A stretch of DNA of 64,000 bases, taken from assembly GCA_015501605.1 (NCBI GenBank), contig JADNRZ010000008.1, positions 124,001-188,000 on the forward strand, read 5' to 3'. The translations under genes were made by a program, and so were the position numbers. The DNA comes from Panaeolus papilionaceus. Its lineage: Eukaryota > Basidiomycota > Agaricomycetes > Agaricales. The notes beneath the pieces were generated by a model. That model was not told the DNA's origin. It was given only the letters and a program-made list of their open reading frames with translations, and ran no database searches. Positions 14,539 through 25,447 of the stretch are shown piece after piece. Position 1 is the stretch's first letter. The number at the start of each line of letters is the position of its first letter.

Positions 14539-15366
14539 ATGGCTACCAATATTACTTTTCATCCAGGTATGATGACTAAATTTTACAGTTTCCACATTTT
14601 GACTGATCAACTGCAGGCTCTGTCACTGCTGAGGAGCGTGTCCAGTATTTGAATCAAAAAGGTGCAACTATCTGGCTGACTGGACTGAGTGCGAGCGGAA
14701 AGGTGCGATCCTTGCATGGTCGCAACCCATACGAGCCAGTCTCTGAATCATCAGCAGTCCACAATAGCATGCGCCCTAGAGCAGCATCTTCTCCATCTAC
14801 ACAAATTTACGTATCGTTTGGATGGAGACAATGTGAGATTCGGTCTTAACAAAGACCTCGGATTCGACGAGAAATCCCGCAATGAAAACATCAGACGAAT
14901 CGGAGAGGTATGCCTCTGTTGCACCTAGAACAGAGTACCATCTTACCTACATGACGATCCCCTCGCAGGTCTCCAAGCTATTCGCGGACTCTGGTTGTAT
15001 TGTTGTCACTGCCTTCATCTCTCCTTATCGCGCCGACAGGGATCTCGCACGGCAGCTCCATGCTCAATCTAATCTGCCCTTCGTCGAAGTCTTTGTGGAC
15101 GCCCCTCTCGAGGTCGTCGAGGATCGTGACCCCAAAGGTCTATACAAAAAGGCTCGTGCTGGTGAAATCAAAGGTGCGCAATACCCCTAGAATGCCAACG
15201 AGTCACTCTTAGATCTTACATTCCACTAGATTTTACAGGTATATCAGCGCCGTACGAGGCACCTGATGCACCTGAGATACACATAAAAACCGATGAGGTT
15301 AACGTCGCAGCCGCTGTGGCCCAAATTGCCGATTATCTTATTGCTAAGAAATACATTTCTCTATAA
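14539..15366 (+). CDS. MET14: Adenylyl-sulfate (APS) kinase
   Basis: Five exons, 14539-14566, 14617-14702, 14758-14907, 14969-15173 and 15239-15366, give 198 aa, the usual length for this enzyme. It phosphorylates APS to PAPS in sulfate assimilation. The P-loop GLSASGKST (residues 32-40) is split by the second intron. Next come [17 protein letters not shown], the [11 protein letters not shown] segment, [13 protein letters not shown], and the [20 protein letters not shown] lid, all family hallmarks. The N-terminus ([18 protein letters not shown]) matches fungal APS kinases, and no ATP-sulfurylase domain is fused. It has its own promoter between two unrelated genes. Confidence 0.97.
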
Positions 15367-15475
15367 CCACGATATAAACACAAAAACCATTAAAAGTGCT
15401 AATTGGATCAACCATTATAACAAAGAATGCGAAGAACGAAAGAAGATGTAATGAAATTTGTTACATAAAAATTAG

Positions 15476-18000
15476 CTAGGATACCTCAATATTATCCCCA
15501 GACTGCAAGTGTTCTCGATACGTCTCCTCAAATGGTGTCTCTGGTTCTTCCTGGATGGCGTTATCAAGGAGTGAATTCAACCCAGACTCAACCACACCAA
15601 GCCAGTGACCCAAATGCTTAAGTTGCTCCTCAAGTTCGTTGGCACATCGATCTTCCCGCGCAATCAGTGCAGCATAGTTGAGAGGTTTAAGCGTCGAAGG
15701 AACTCCATCTGTCGATAGAGAATCGTATGACCTCGAAAATTCGGTGCGACTATTCTGGTAATTGTGCATCGATGAACCCTCCACTTCTAAATATGGACTA
15801 AAATCTTCTTTGGAAGATCCAGCAGCACTGGTCGAGAAAGTCAATAGACTGGGTATAGGAGTAAACTGACGGGGTCCATTTACAGCTGCTGAAGGGGAAG
15901 GTGGTAAAAGGTCGTGATGTTCAGACGAAAACGATGGGATCTGTTTTGCATGAAATGAGCAAAGCTACCTTATGCGAAATGTAGCGGAGATACGCACCTT
16001 CAAAACGTCTTTCAACCCTGGGGTGCCCAAATTATAATACTGGGGTTGATCACTAAATTTCCTCTCCATGGCATATGACGGTCGAGGTGTAACTCCTGCA
16101 GGATCAAGATCCAGAGGAGTCATAGGTGGAGGTGTTGTAGCAGAGCGCGTCCGAGACATCAGGCCTGTTGCTGAAGGACCGCCCTCGTACCGACTAACTG
16201 CAGCCGATGTGTCGAGTGAATGAGCATTTTGATGCAACCCAGTCGAAGTACTTGGACGGGAGGGTGGCTTTTTGGTGAGAGTGGGTCGCAATCGCGATGG
16301 TCTAGTGTCCCCTGATGCTGTAGATGGCCTTGGAAATTGGAAAGCAGATGGCGATGCCAGATCCAGAAATTGTTTAGATGCATCGTCCGCCAACTGTCTT
16401 GCAGGCCTTGGGGGAGGTTTTGTGGTATCGGTTGAGTTGATGGGTGATGCTGGAACGACTGTGGTTGTTATGGGGGAGCTTATATCCGAAGAAGTGAGAT
16501 TAGGTTTATAGTCAATAGAGTCGTTATTGGGTGAAGTGGCTTTGTTTCCAAGGCGAGAAAACGAAGGGGGGATGGTCATTTCAGGCGAAGTGTTTGGTGG
16601 TGGTACAGGGGGACGAGTGCGAATGGAAACAGGGGATGAAGATAGGGTATGAGAAGTGTCGTCAGGGTCTTGAGTGTCCCAGTCGCGTACGAAGTTGTTG
16701 CTGATTTCGTCAGTAGAACCCGAAAGCTGAGGAGTAAAGATGGGAGCTGGTGGTCGGTAATTGTCTTGCTGAATTGGTTGGTGATGGGGATCGTTTTCTT
16801 CAAAAAGAACGCGAAGTGATGTAGGAACTTTGTTAGAACTTGCTGGAGCTCGGATGGTTTTCTGCATAGTTGAAGTGTCATTTGGACTATCTGTGACAAC
16901 GTAATCCTCTTCAATGTGAGGAAAATCAGTGCTGCGAATGGTGTCGAACTCCCAGTTATTATTCTTCTCCTCTACAAACCTGTGCAATTGTTAATTACAA
17001 AACGATGCGGGGTATACGATTAAAGAGTACTACCCATTAAGTTCAGCAGTTTCCCAGTCCAATGGCTCTGCTAAACTTGCACGAGGAGGTGCTTGGTGAA
17101 GGCGCATAACAAGGTCCCTGAGGATAGAGACGCTGACTTTGGCTACAGATTTCATCCACTTGGTCTTTGCCAATTCTTCTGCAGGCAGGCGCTACATGTG
17201 ATATGTCAGAATCAACAACAGGGAGCAGGGGATGACATTACCTCCGCAGGAGACTCTTTGAGACAGTAGGACATGAAATCGCGCATATCTTTTCCACCCT
17301 CAGATTCGGCGAGTTTGGGAGGTTTTATCTTGGGTATAAGGTCCATAACAGCGAATTTGTCGAGATTAGAATGTGGAGGAGTGCCCTTTATCATTTCGTA
17401 GATCATAATACCCAAACTCCAGATGTCTGCTTTGGTATCGTATGCTGGTACGCTCTGTACGACCTCTGGAGCCATCCAATAAGGGGTGCCTGTAAGAGTG
17501 TTTCGTTTGCTTGTATTGGTAGCCAGAAGAGCGGAGACACCAAAGTCACAAATCATGACCCTGCCAGCGTCAGTGACGAGGACATTTGCAGCTTTCATAT
17601 CACGATGGATGACTGGAACCTTGTGTAGGTAGCTCAAAGCGATCAAGACCTCGCGAATAATAACTGCTGTGTATTTTTCCTCGATACACCCATCCTTTGA
17701 TGACTTCATGAGAGCCAATGCACTTCCACCTGAGGCAAACTCCATGACAATCCATACGCGTGGTCCATCCATGTAACAACCATAATACTGGGTTATATTG
17801 GGAGCATCTCTTAGTTGCGTTAAAAGAGCAACCTCCCGTTGGATGTCTTCAACATCGTCATCAGCTGTATCGAGGTCGATGATCTTGAGAGCGACGATTT
17901 TGCCAGAGGGCATGTGCATGCCCTTGTGTACGGAACCATAAGCGCCTTTACCTACGGTTTCTAGACGCTCGAAAATCTTGTGAACGGGGAGTTGGGACAT
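15476..18000 (-). CDS. Ste20-family GC kinase (Nak1/Kic1-like)
   Basis: Four exons, 18000-17242, 17191-17034, 16979-15998 and 15940-15476, give 787 aa. The kinase domain is N-terminal (about 9-265): GKGAYGSVHKG, VALKIIDLD, VIHRDMKAANVLV, ICDFGVSALL, GTPYWMAPEVVQS and DIWSLGIMIYEM. An N-terminal kinase domain with no CRIB or PH domain places it in the germinal-centre (MST-type) Ste20 group. Fungal relatives Nak1 and Kic1 act in the RAM/MOR network upstream of the Orb6/Cbk1 kinase for polarity and cell separation. Just after it, an NNNWEFDTI motif resembles the conserved post-kinase motif of this group. A long Pro/Ser/Thr-rich linker leads to a C-terminal helical stretch (ALIAREDRCANELEEQLKHL). 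Sps1-type kinases are an alternative. Confidence 0.87.
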
Positions 18001-18208
18001 TATAGTTCAGATTATTGAATATCAGCATGAGGGTAGAGAGAAAGACAAGAAAGAAGAGAGGAATTTAAAAGGACAAGGACATGGTGTAAGCAGTAGTAAG
18101 TATAAGAAATAAGAAATCTATTAAACAGTTCATGAAATGTCATGTGACTTTATTAAGATTATGATCATCTCTGGTACTGCTATCTTTCCTTATAACTTGA
18201 CCAATATT
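18001..18208. promoter_or_regulatory. Divergent promoter, GC kinase / eIF2B-gamma
   Basis: About 208 bp separates the two start codons. It is purine-rich near the kinase start and includes one CATGTGAC element at 18141-18148. No TATA box is obvious. Confidence 0.4.
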
Positions 18209-20072
18209 ATGGATCTCGACGTTGGAAAGACTGACCTTGTATCAAGGGAATTTTTGGCAGTCGTCTTAGCAGGCTTTGGGAATGGGTAGATATATTTTAT
18301 TTTGTTTTTAATATCAGAATTATTTTAACAATTTCGCAATCTAGTCTTGTCCCACTCACTAGCGATTATGGCGATGAACCTTGTCCAAAATCACTTTTAC
18401 CAGTTGCCAATAGACCGTTACTCGAATACGTTTTCAGCTGGTTAGAACAATCAGGAATCAAAGGTAATAGTTACCTAAAGGTTACTAAAAAAACCTCAGC
18501 TCAACAATAAACAGACGTTTTATTGATCTGTCCTGCAAGGCATCGATCCTCAATATATCATCACATCCACTCTGACGTATCCTCGTCTTCTCTTCGAGTG
18601 GATATTCAGACTTTCGACGAGTCAGAGGATAGCCCCGAGGGTACATGTAACCTCCTCCGACAAATATCAAATCGAATTACAGAAGATTTCGTTCTCGTTC
18701 CATGCGACTTCGTCCCTCCCCCTTCATTACCTCTGAGCACCCTGCTGAATAAATTCCGGGTAGATGCCATGGCAGAAGGATCTCTAGCCACCACCTGTTG
18801 GTTTGCACCCAAGAAGCAAGAAAAAGGAACAGTTGTCGAAGAATGGGGTCCTACTTCTGGAACAACTTCCATCATCTGGGACCCTACTGCCGGAACGCTC
18901 CTTCATATCGATTCTCCAGATGACGTCGACCGCGATTCGGAGGACATATCGCTAAAAATGAGTCTATTGAACAAGTATGTATGTCATTGTTGCATATCAT
19001 GTTGCGGCAACTTATATTTTGCAGGTACCCCCACACCAAACTGTCGGCCAACCTTGAAGACTCTCATGTCTACGTATGCCGGAGACTTGTGCTCGATCTC
19101 CTTCGAGAAAAGCACCACATGGATTCATTAAAGGATGAATTCCTTCCGTGGCTCTGCAAGATACAATACCGACAATCAAAACGCAGAAAATATGCCGAAG
19201 GTGAGCATTTTAGCTATCCTCCGACGTAACCCAACCCCCAACACAAATCTCATCAACAGTTCTCAACGGATCCGAACCACATCTTTCACAGCATGTATCT
19301 CTCGAGCACTCGAGTCTGTTGAGCAAACACTGTGTCGTGGACGAAGAAGGGCAGCTGGTGCTCGCCAATGGCGAGGATGACGTTGACGTCGACCCGCGCA
19401 TCACACTCAAAATCGGTATCGTTGTGCACAACAAAGAAGATGAGCCCGCTGTGCGAGTAAACACGATTCATAACTTTTATGAAATCAATAAACGGGTGCG
19501 TGTTTAGGGCATTCAGCCCGTTCTGTAATTGGTAACCCTTTTGTGCAGGCGCTATCAATCACGACGTACACTCTTCCCTCTGATCCCAAAGACCGCGCGC
19601 TTATTGACCAGAGATGTCAAATCTCCACGGACTCGATTATCGGAGAGTCAACACAAGTCTCCGAAAAGACGACTATTAAGCGGTCTGTTATTGGTCGGCA
19701 CTGTGTTATCGGAAAGATGGTCAAAATTAACGGATGCGTACTTCTTGACCACTGTGTCGTTGAGGATGGGTGAGTCAGGTTTTATTTCATTTCCTGAGGC
19801 GTATTATCTCACTCTTTTTCAGAGCCAAACTGGACGGATGCATTCTTGGTAAAAGCACGCAGGTGGGACGAAAAGCGGAGCTCGCACGTTGTGTAACACA
19901 AGCAGGTTATGAAGTAGCTGCAAATGGTTAGTTTGGATAGTATCGAGATTATATATCAACTCATAAATATCGCGCAGAAACGGTCAAGGGCGAGAAGCTG
20001 GAAGTTTCAGATTGGACCGCCAACCTAGATAGCAGCAATGAAGTCGACAGCGACAGCGACTCGACAGATTGA
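18209..20072 (+). CDS. GCD1: eIF2B gamma subunit, catalytic-complex partner
   Basis: Eight exons, 18209-18285, 18345-18463, 18515-18974, 19025-19200, 19260-19495, 19549-19769, 19823-19926 and 19978-20072, give 495 aa. The N-terminus is a nucleotidyltransferase-like fold (FLAVVLAGFGNGLVPLTS, PKSLLPVANRPLLEYVFSWL, VLVPCDF). The C-terminus is a hexapeptide left-handed beta-helix (ISTDSIIGESTQVSEKTTIK, RSVIGRHCVIGKMVKINGCV, LLDHCVVEDGAKLDGCILG). That pairing is shared by eIF2B gamma and epsilon, but there is no C-terminal W2/HEAT catalytic domain, so it is gamma. The complex recycles eIF2-GDP and is the target of the integrated stress response. The acidic tail (SSNEVDSDSDSTD) is typical. Stop codons converge with PHS1 180 bp downstream. 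Confidence 0.93.
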
Positions 20073-20252
20073 AAGTGCCAATAATAACGGACATACCGCT
20101 TTGTATATATTCACTAAATAAGCCAGGAAGGAAAGATTCGGTTATTCGCATGGTATCATAATCGGGAATGCATTGTAATACGTTTAAGAATAGATCACCA
20201 TTGCATCTTCAAACTCTATATAGAATACGTGCTTGGGTGTTACGGGGATCAA

Positions 20253-21247
20253 TTAGTTGACTTTAACGGTCTTTTTAGGTTTGGAGGATGGGTTAAGGAC
20301 TTTGCGACGCTGAGAAATCATGTAAGTGTACATGACGTAGAGACCTAAGAAGAAAATTGTCAGTGATGCAGGCGAGGAATAATTTAGGACCATACCTGGC
20401 CACCAGATCAGGAAGAGAGCACCGCGGACGTAGTCGGCGGAGGTCCAGATACCAGTAAAGAGGGATTTCCAGCCAGGAATAAGTGGGGACTTTGGCAAAG
20501 TGGCATAATTGAGGAAAGCCTCTGATGAAGCACCGATAGGGTAGAGGATGAAAAAGGTGGTGTAGCGCAGCCAGAGGAGAACATAAGGGTTAAGTCCAAG
20601 AAGGTTGAGGGCGTAGAAAGTATAACGAATGGCTTCTGTTGCCGACCAAGCAAGTACCATAGAAGTATAGAGAGGGTTAGAGCGAACCTGGAAAACAATA
20701 TTCGGATAAGAAAGGGGTTCGAGGACGCGTAAAATGAAGGCAACTTACCTGGGGGAATTGCTCTGCAACACCCCAAACGAGGAACAACCTGCTAGCTACT
20801 TGCATGGCAGCAGTGGGAACTGGACTACGAACCCATCCAAGCAGAGCATGAAGAACTTCAAAAGCAGCAAAGCTCTGAATAATGGCTGTTTGTAAACCGA
20901 CGCGTGAAAAGGTGGTGCTGGCCCTTGCGTAGATGGGCTGGAATGCAGGAGGGAGGCTATTCCTCAAACTAGATGGCAGTAAGAAAAATCTGAGTGACTC
21001 TGGTGTTGAAGAGATGATAAAACGAGACAAAACAGACGATGCAGAATATGGATCCGGGTTGGGAAATACGTCCGACTTGCCATCCAAGTTGAAAAGATGA
21101 ATAATTGTTGTGACAAGAATCCATGACCATGCTACGGCTGAAGCTGCGTTATAAAGCACAAGATAGGCCTTCACTGAATGGTAAAGTAAAATTAGCGCTG
21201 GAACTGAAAATAAAATAAAATAGACGCGTACTTGGAGACTTTGCCAT
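20253..21247 (-). CDS. PHS1: Very-long-chain 3-hydroxyacyl-CoA dehydratase
   Basis: Four exons, 21247-21232, 21173-20749, 20687-20396 and 20344-20253, give 274 aa. It catalyses the third step of the ER fatty-acid elongation cycle, needed for sphingolipid acyl chains. Family marks are YLVLYNAASAVAWSWIL, FEVLHALLGWVRSPV, TAAMQVASRLFLVWGV, the EAIRYTFYALNLLG segment and RYTTFFILYPIGASSE, which carries the catalytic Tyr and Glu. The tail is lysine-rich (SSKPKKTVKVN), suiting ER residence. It is longer than yeast Phs1 (217 aa); much of the excess is a Pro/Ser-rich loop after the first helix. The first exon codes only five full residues. Confidence 0.95.
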
Positions 21248-21386
21248 GATGATGATGGTTCAAAAGAAAAAGTAAAGGCACGCACGTGACAGGTCTCGAA
21301 TATTCGGGTAAAAATAAGAAACATTAATGGTTTATATTTAAAGCAACCATATTCAACTTTCATTATCATTATTATCTTACAAAACC

Positions 21387-22163
21387 ATGGCTTCGTGTCA
21401 AACTTGGTCTTCATCTTCACATTTCAGGCATCCTTGGTTTGATAAATCAATTCCAAAGAGAAAGCAGCCAGAAACGGTGAGTCAAGATGAAGACTCGCAT
21501 CCACCACAAAAGCGTCTACGCTCATCAGCTCTTGAGCACGGTTTCGCTTATCTTTCTCTAAACTCTTCTGGCTCATCTTCGAGGTCGTCTTTATCCCCAT
21601 CCCCGCCTCTATCATCTGTTCATGATGTTGGGCACTCAAATTTTGACGCGGAAGAACCAATGGACATGGATCTGACCTACCAAACTCCCCTAACTCCCAT
21701 TACACCCGCCGTCCCTCCACCTGTCGCGATCGAGGAGCCATATGCGCCAGAAATAAATATGAAGACTTCCTCTTGGTATGAAGCAGAACCAGATCGTGCG
21801 CATACCATGTTCATATACATTCGTAATCTAAACTAAAGTCAACATCCAATTGTGACAGGTATTATCATAACAGACTTGGATTCTTACACTCGTGAAGATG
21901 AGGAAGACGAGAAACAAGAATTGGGCTCGCAAGAGGCCGTCTCGGTCAATTTAGCGTTACTCAACCATATCAAAACTCAGACACTCGATAAGACGCGCTC
22001 AAATATCACACCACCACCACCACCACCAAGTACGAGTCAAGCACTCATATTATTTAAACCTCTATCTCTTCCGAGTTCATCTGAAACACCTCCGCCAACC
22101 AAACAAGTTATCAAAACAACACCAGCAACGATGGATGATAGTGCAATGGATATCGAATTGTAA
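21387..22163 (+). CDS. Hypothetical Pro/Ser-rich protein
   Basis: Two exons, 21387-21795 and 21859-22163, give 237 aa. I do not recognise the family. Two short basic clusters (IPKRKQPE, PPQKRLRSS) could be nuclear localisation signals. The body is low complexity: SGSSSRSSLSPSPPLSS, then repeated acidic Met/Asp stretches (EEPMDMDLTY near the middle and DDSAMDIEL at the very end). The best ordered part crosses the splice site (YEAEPDRIIITDLDSYTRED), which supports the intron. It is divergent from PHS1 across 139 bp and convergent with HAP2. A nuclear regulatory role is possible, but nothing proves it. Confidence 0.75.
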
Positions 22164-22276
22164 CAATTTTGACGTAGTTTACCTGTTTGGTACATAATAA
22201 AAAAAAGAAAAAGAAAATATAAAGACAGTAAATAAGCAAAGTTCAAAAAGGTATGGGATATACATTCATTAAACAG

Positions 22277-23309
22277 TTAGGATGTTGATGAACTAGGAGC
22301 ACCGTATTGCAGAATGTCTTCTGGCCTGTGTTGGACATCCGAGTTCTGTGTACGGGCGAGTGGGTGATCAGGGGCATAAATGTAAGATGCTGCAAAGGAA
22401 TGGTGATGGTGATGGCGGGCGTGGGCGTGGGGGTGAGGGACGTGATGCATTTGCAAGGTAGCAGGGTATGGAGAGCTGAGAGTAATGGGGGCAGAGTTCA
22501 TGCCCCTGTTGTTGGTCGTGGCATGGTGATTGTGATGACTGTGATGGTTGTGTTGGGGTTGTTGCTGCTGAGGAGGGACGATTTGTGGTTGAGGGGGTTG
22601 AGGCGCGTAAAGGTTTGGAGGGTTTGATTGAGTTTGCGGAGAAGTTGTTGGTGCAGAGATATTCTGGAGATGCTGCCTATGATAGTCGATATTTACAATA
22701 GGTTGTTGAGGTATAAAAGGAGCTGGAGATGGTACAGGTTGTTGCTGCTGCTGCTGTTGCTGCTGTTGCTGTGATTGTTGTTGAGGCAGGGTTGAAGTTG
22801 AGGGCACTGGTGACATCTTTGGATCCGAATTAGGAGAGAGCTGTAATTGCTCTTCATCCATTTCCTGATCATCAATTGCTGGATCATCCTGAGCATTGAG
22901 TTTTTGGGCGGCTATTTCCTCTGCAGTCAAGAAACGACCACCTGGACCACGGGGACGTCTCATAGCATGACGATGACGAGACTCATGAAGATAAGGCTAT
23001 ATAAAAAAGAGAATGAATAAATGAATAAAGAGAAGAAATAATAATGGGAGAAACCTTTCTCTGACGAGATAATCTATGAACCTCTTCTAACCTTGTCCTT
23101 GCCACTCGTCGTTTGAGAATTCGAAAATATTGTTTTGCATTGACATAAAGAGGTTCTTCATCGATCTGAGAGTTTCTTTCGTGCTCTGTTGGAAAAATAT
23201 CTTGGGGGTATCTATCAAAAAAGTTTGGAAAGTGGTGGATTGAGTCTGAGTGGAGATCCGATGAGTGGTTCTCCATCGCTGCAACTGGAGATTGGCTCGA
23301 GAATGTCAT
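22277..23309 (-). CDS. HAP2: CCAAT-binding factor subunit Hap2/NF-YA
   Basis: Two exons, 23309-23055 and 22996-22277, give 324 aa. The conserved core sits at residues 53-108. The subunit-interaction helix EPLYVNAKQYFRILKRRVAR comes first, then a linker, then the DNA-binding part PYLHESRHRHAMRRPRGPGG with GRFLTAEE. The intron falls exactly between the two halves. With NF-YB and NF-YC it binds CCAAT boxes and controls respiration and nitrogen genes in fungi. The C-terminus is rich in Gln, Pro and His, including an 11-residue Gln run and a His-rich stretch, as in activation domains. The start shares a 107 bp promoter with the Tho1-like gene. Confidence 0.96.
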
Positions 23310-23330
23310 TGGCTAGTTCAACACATTAAT

Positions 23331-23385
23331 TGTGACATTATTGTAACGTTTATGTATGACCTGTCACAAATTATTTATTGTCACA
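23331..23385. promoter_or_regulatory. Three TGTGACA/TGTCACA motifs in HAP2/THO1 promoter
   Basis: TGTGACA is at 23331-23337, TGTCACA at 23362-23368 and TGTCACA at 23379-23385, within the 107 bp between the two divergent start codons. The spacing and alternating orientation resemble the cluster upstream of the Psr1-like gene. Confidence 0.4.
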
Positions 23386-23416
23386 TTAATTTCTGTATTC
23401 CCTTTCCTCAATCATC

Positions 23417-24128
23417 ATGGACAATAAACTTAAGGCGCTGAAAGTAGCTGACCTGCGTCAAATACTTACAAAAGCAAATTTATCAGCTCCAGCAAAGTCA
23501 ACAAAAGCGGACCTTATTTCAAGAATTCAAGCAAGTCAAGAAGCTTTAGATGCATATTCAGTTTTGTATCCACCAGCAGACGATTTACTTGCTCCACCTG
23601 AAGAGTATGTCTCTTGCCCCTTCTTCAACTTTCATTCATATTGATTATTTATCTAGAATTGATTGGAACTCGGTAGACCAAGCTGCATCAGAAACTCAAC
23701 AGTCTTCAACAACTGTAGAGTCTGCAGAGCCAACACCAAATCCTGTAGTTGAACCACCTATTACAACCCCTTCACGAACAACCCCACTAGCAGAAACACC
23801 AGCTGCTACAGCAGGAGGTCCCTTAGACCCAGAAATAGAGAAGAGAAGGCAACGCGCAGCTCGCTTTGGTATTCCTTTTGTCGAGTCACGCAACCCGCCT
23901 GTGAAAAAAGCGCCTGTTACAGCAGCAAAGCCAACAGCTGACCCCTCAGCCCTGGAAGCGCGTAAAGCACGCTTTGGTTTACCCACAACGACAGAACCCA
24001 AACCAACACAACCATCTACCACCAACCCCAAGAAACGCCCTGCTCCAGAAGCGAAACCGGTTGACCCAGAAGAAGAAGAAAGGAAGAGAAAGCGCGCTGA
24101 ACGTTTCGGCTTGGCAAAATGTGAGTAA
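23417..24128 (+). CDS. THO1: SAP-domain mRNA export protein Tho1/SARNP
   Basis: Two exons, 23417-23604 and 23657-24128, give 219 aa. Residues 3-37 are a SAP helix-extension-helix (LKALKVADLRQILTKANLSA, KSTKADLISRI). The C-terminal half has spaced basic segments RRQRAARFGIPF, ARKARFGLP and KRKRAERFGLAK, the RFG repeats of Tho1/SARNP that contact the DExD-box helicase Sub2/UAP56 during mRNP packaging. The linker is Pro/Thr-rich. A GTGAGT donor lies right after ...GLAK (24121) with an acceptor at 24179; splicing there would also end the protein at once by making TAA across the junction (T|AA). Either form has essentially the same product. Confidence 0.88.
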
Positions 24129-24393
24129 TCTCTCTTCCTTTACTTGATCTTTTGACGCATTAATGTTCATTTCCTTAGAATTATATACCACTCCTACTAC
24201 ATGTAGCTTTGTTCGTTATTAATGATATATCCGTGTTGTATTCTTCGAAACTCTACTTCTTGGCGAGCTGAATGCACTTTACGCGTAATTGTAATTGAGC
24301 AGTGTTGTTGTTTCGTTCAAGCATGATCGTGCCTTACATGAAACGTCAACACTGAATTCTGATTATCGACACGCTTGCTCTTCAACAACGACC

Positions 24394-25350
24394 ATGGTCA
24401 AGTACATCAGCACCACACCTACTCTTCCAGCAGAGCTCGAGATGACAATCGTCAAGATGTTGGCACAGGAAGTATCTTTTCCAGTAACACATAAAAACTG
24501 TTTCTTGAACCTACAACTCACAGCAAAACGGTTCCACGAATGGTGCGTAATATCTACAATCGGCCTCGTGTTGTCCCATCCTCACATTTTCCAAAGGGTG
24601 GCGCCTCATCTTTTCCGCGTCATCTTTTCTAACCCAGTTGCCAGTCGCCCTTACCCGTGGTCAAAGACCGCCCCAGCAATCAAAGCCTTTGGTCGACACA
24701 CCACACACGTCTGCGTGTGTTTATCTGGTGGTATAAATGAATTCACGAGGACCGTAGAACTCTGTCCCAACCTTGAGAATCTTGAGATGTGGTACTGCGG
24801 CGTCGTTCGATTCGACCGGTTCCTTACCCTCACCCGGCACCTTTCGAAACTCAAGCGACTCTCTCTCGACCGCAGACTGACTCCGAAGCAATCAGAAGAA
24901 GCCCTACGCTCTCCATTGTTTCAAAACTTGACACATCTGAACATTCTACAAGACCCAGCTGTCTGGAGCGTATTACCGCTGTGCAAAAACCTCACGCACC
25001 TATGCATAGGCTCACCCGAGCAGGATTGGCCCCAGTATATTCATCACATTACCCATAAAACGAATGGGTGTTGTTCACTCCGCGTCCTCGTCGTTCTGTC
25101 GAAACATAGCCTGGATCAAGCGAAATACAGTGATTCCAGACTCGTCGTTTTGCTTATCGAAAAGCCCCTCGACGATTGGCTGAGTGGGGCCAATGGTGGT
25201 ATGGATATGTGGGAATTCGCAGAACTTATTGTATCCGCCAGACGCAGTAAGAATAGTTTATTTAGCGCGATTCGTCATTTTGCTGAACAAGGGCGTAGAT
25301 GGCTATGTGGAAGTTACCCCTCACAGATCCATCAGAAAGAGAACCTTTGA
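24394..25350 (+). CDS. F-box-like hypothetical protein
   Basis: One uninterrupted frame from the ATG at 24394 gives 318 aa. The N-terminus (TPTLPAELEMTIVKMLAQ) resembles the start of an F-box, which would link targets to SCF ubiquitin ligase. The body has Leu-rich segments typical of fungal F-box-like families (NLENLEMWYCG, HLSKLKRLSLDRRL, LTHLNILQDPAVWSVLPLCK). The frame ends with ...WLCGSYPSQIHQKENL. An overlapping +1 frame continues to 25447 with a tidy sequence (FDYRTAFNTTGQDWWSDRYE), so a frameshift near 25280-25320 or a sequencing error may have cut off the real C-terminus. It has no intron, unlike its neighbours. Confidence 0.55.
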   Translation: MVKYISTTPTLPAELEMTIVKMLAQEVSFPVTHKNCFLNLQLTAKRFHEWCVISTIGLVLSHPHIFQRVAPHLFRVIFSNPVASRPYPWSKTAPAIKAFGRHTTHVCVCLSGGINEFTRTVELCPNLENLEMWYCGVVRFDRFLTLTRHLSKLKRLSLDRRLTPKQSEEALRSPLFQNLTHLNILQDPAVWSVLPLCKNLTHLCIGSPEQDWPQYIHHITHKTNGCCSLRVLVVLSKHSLDQAKYSDSRLVVLLIEKPLDDWLSGANGGMDMWEFAELIVSARRSKNSLFSAIRHFAEQGRRWLCGSYPSQIHQKENL

Positions 25351-25447
25351 TTATCGTACGGCCTTCAATACTACAGGTCAAGACTGGTGGTCGGATCGAT
25401 ACGAAGAGCGGCTGGCCATCTCGAAAGCTTCAAAGTCCTATTCGTAG

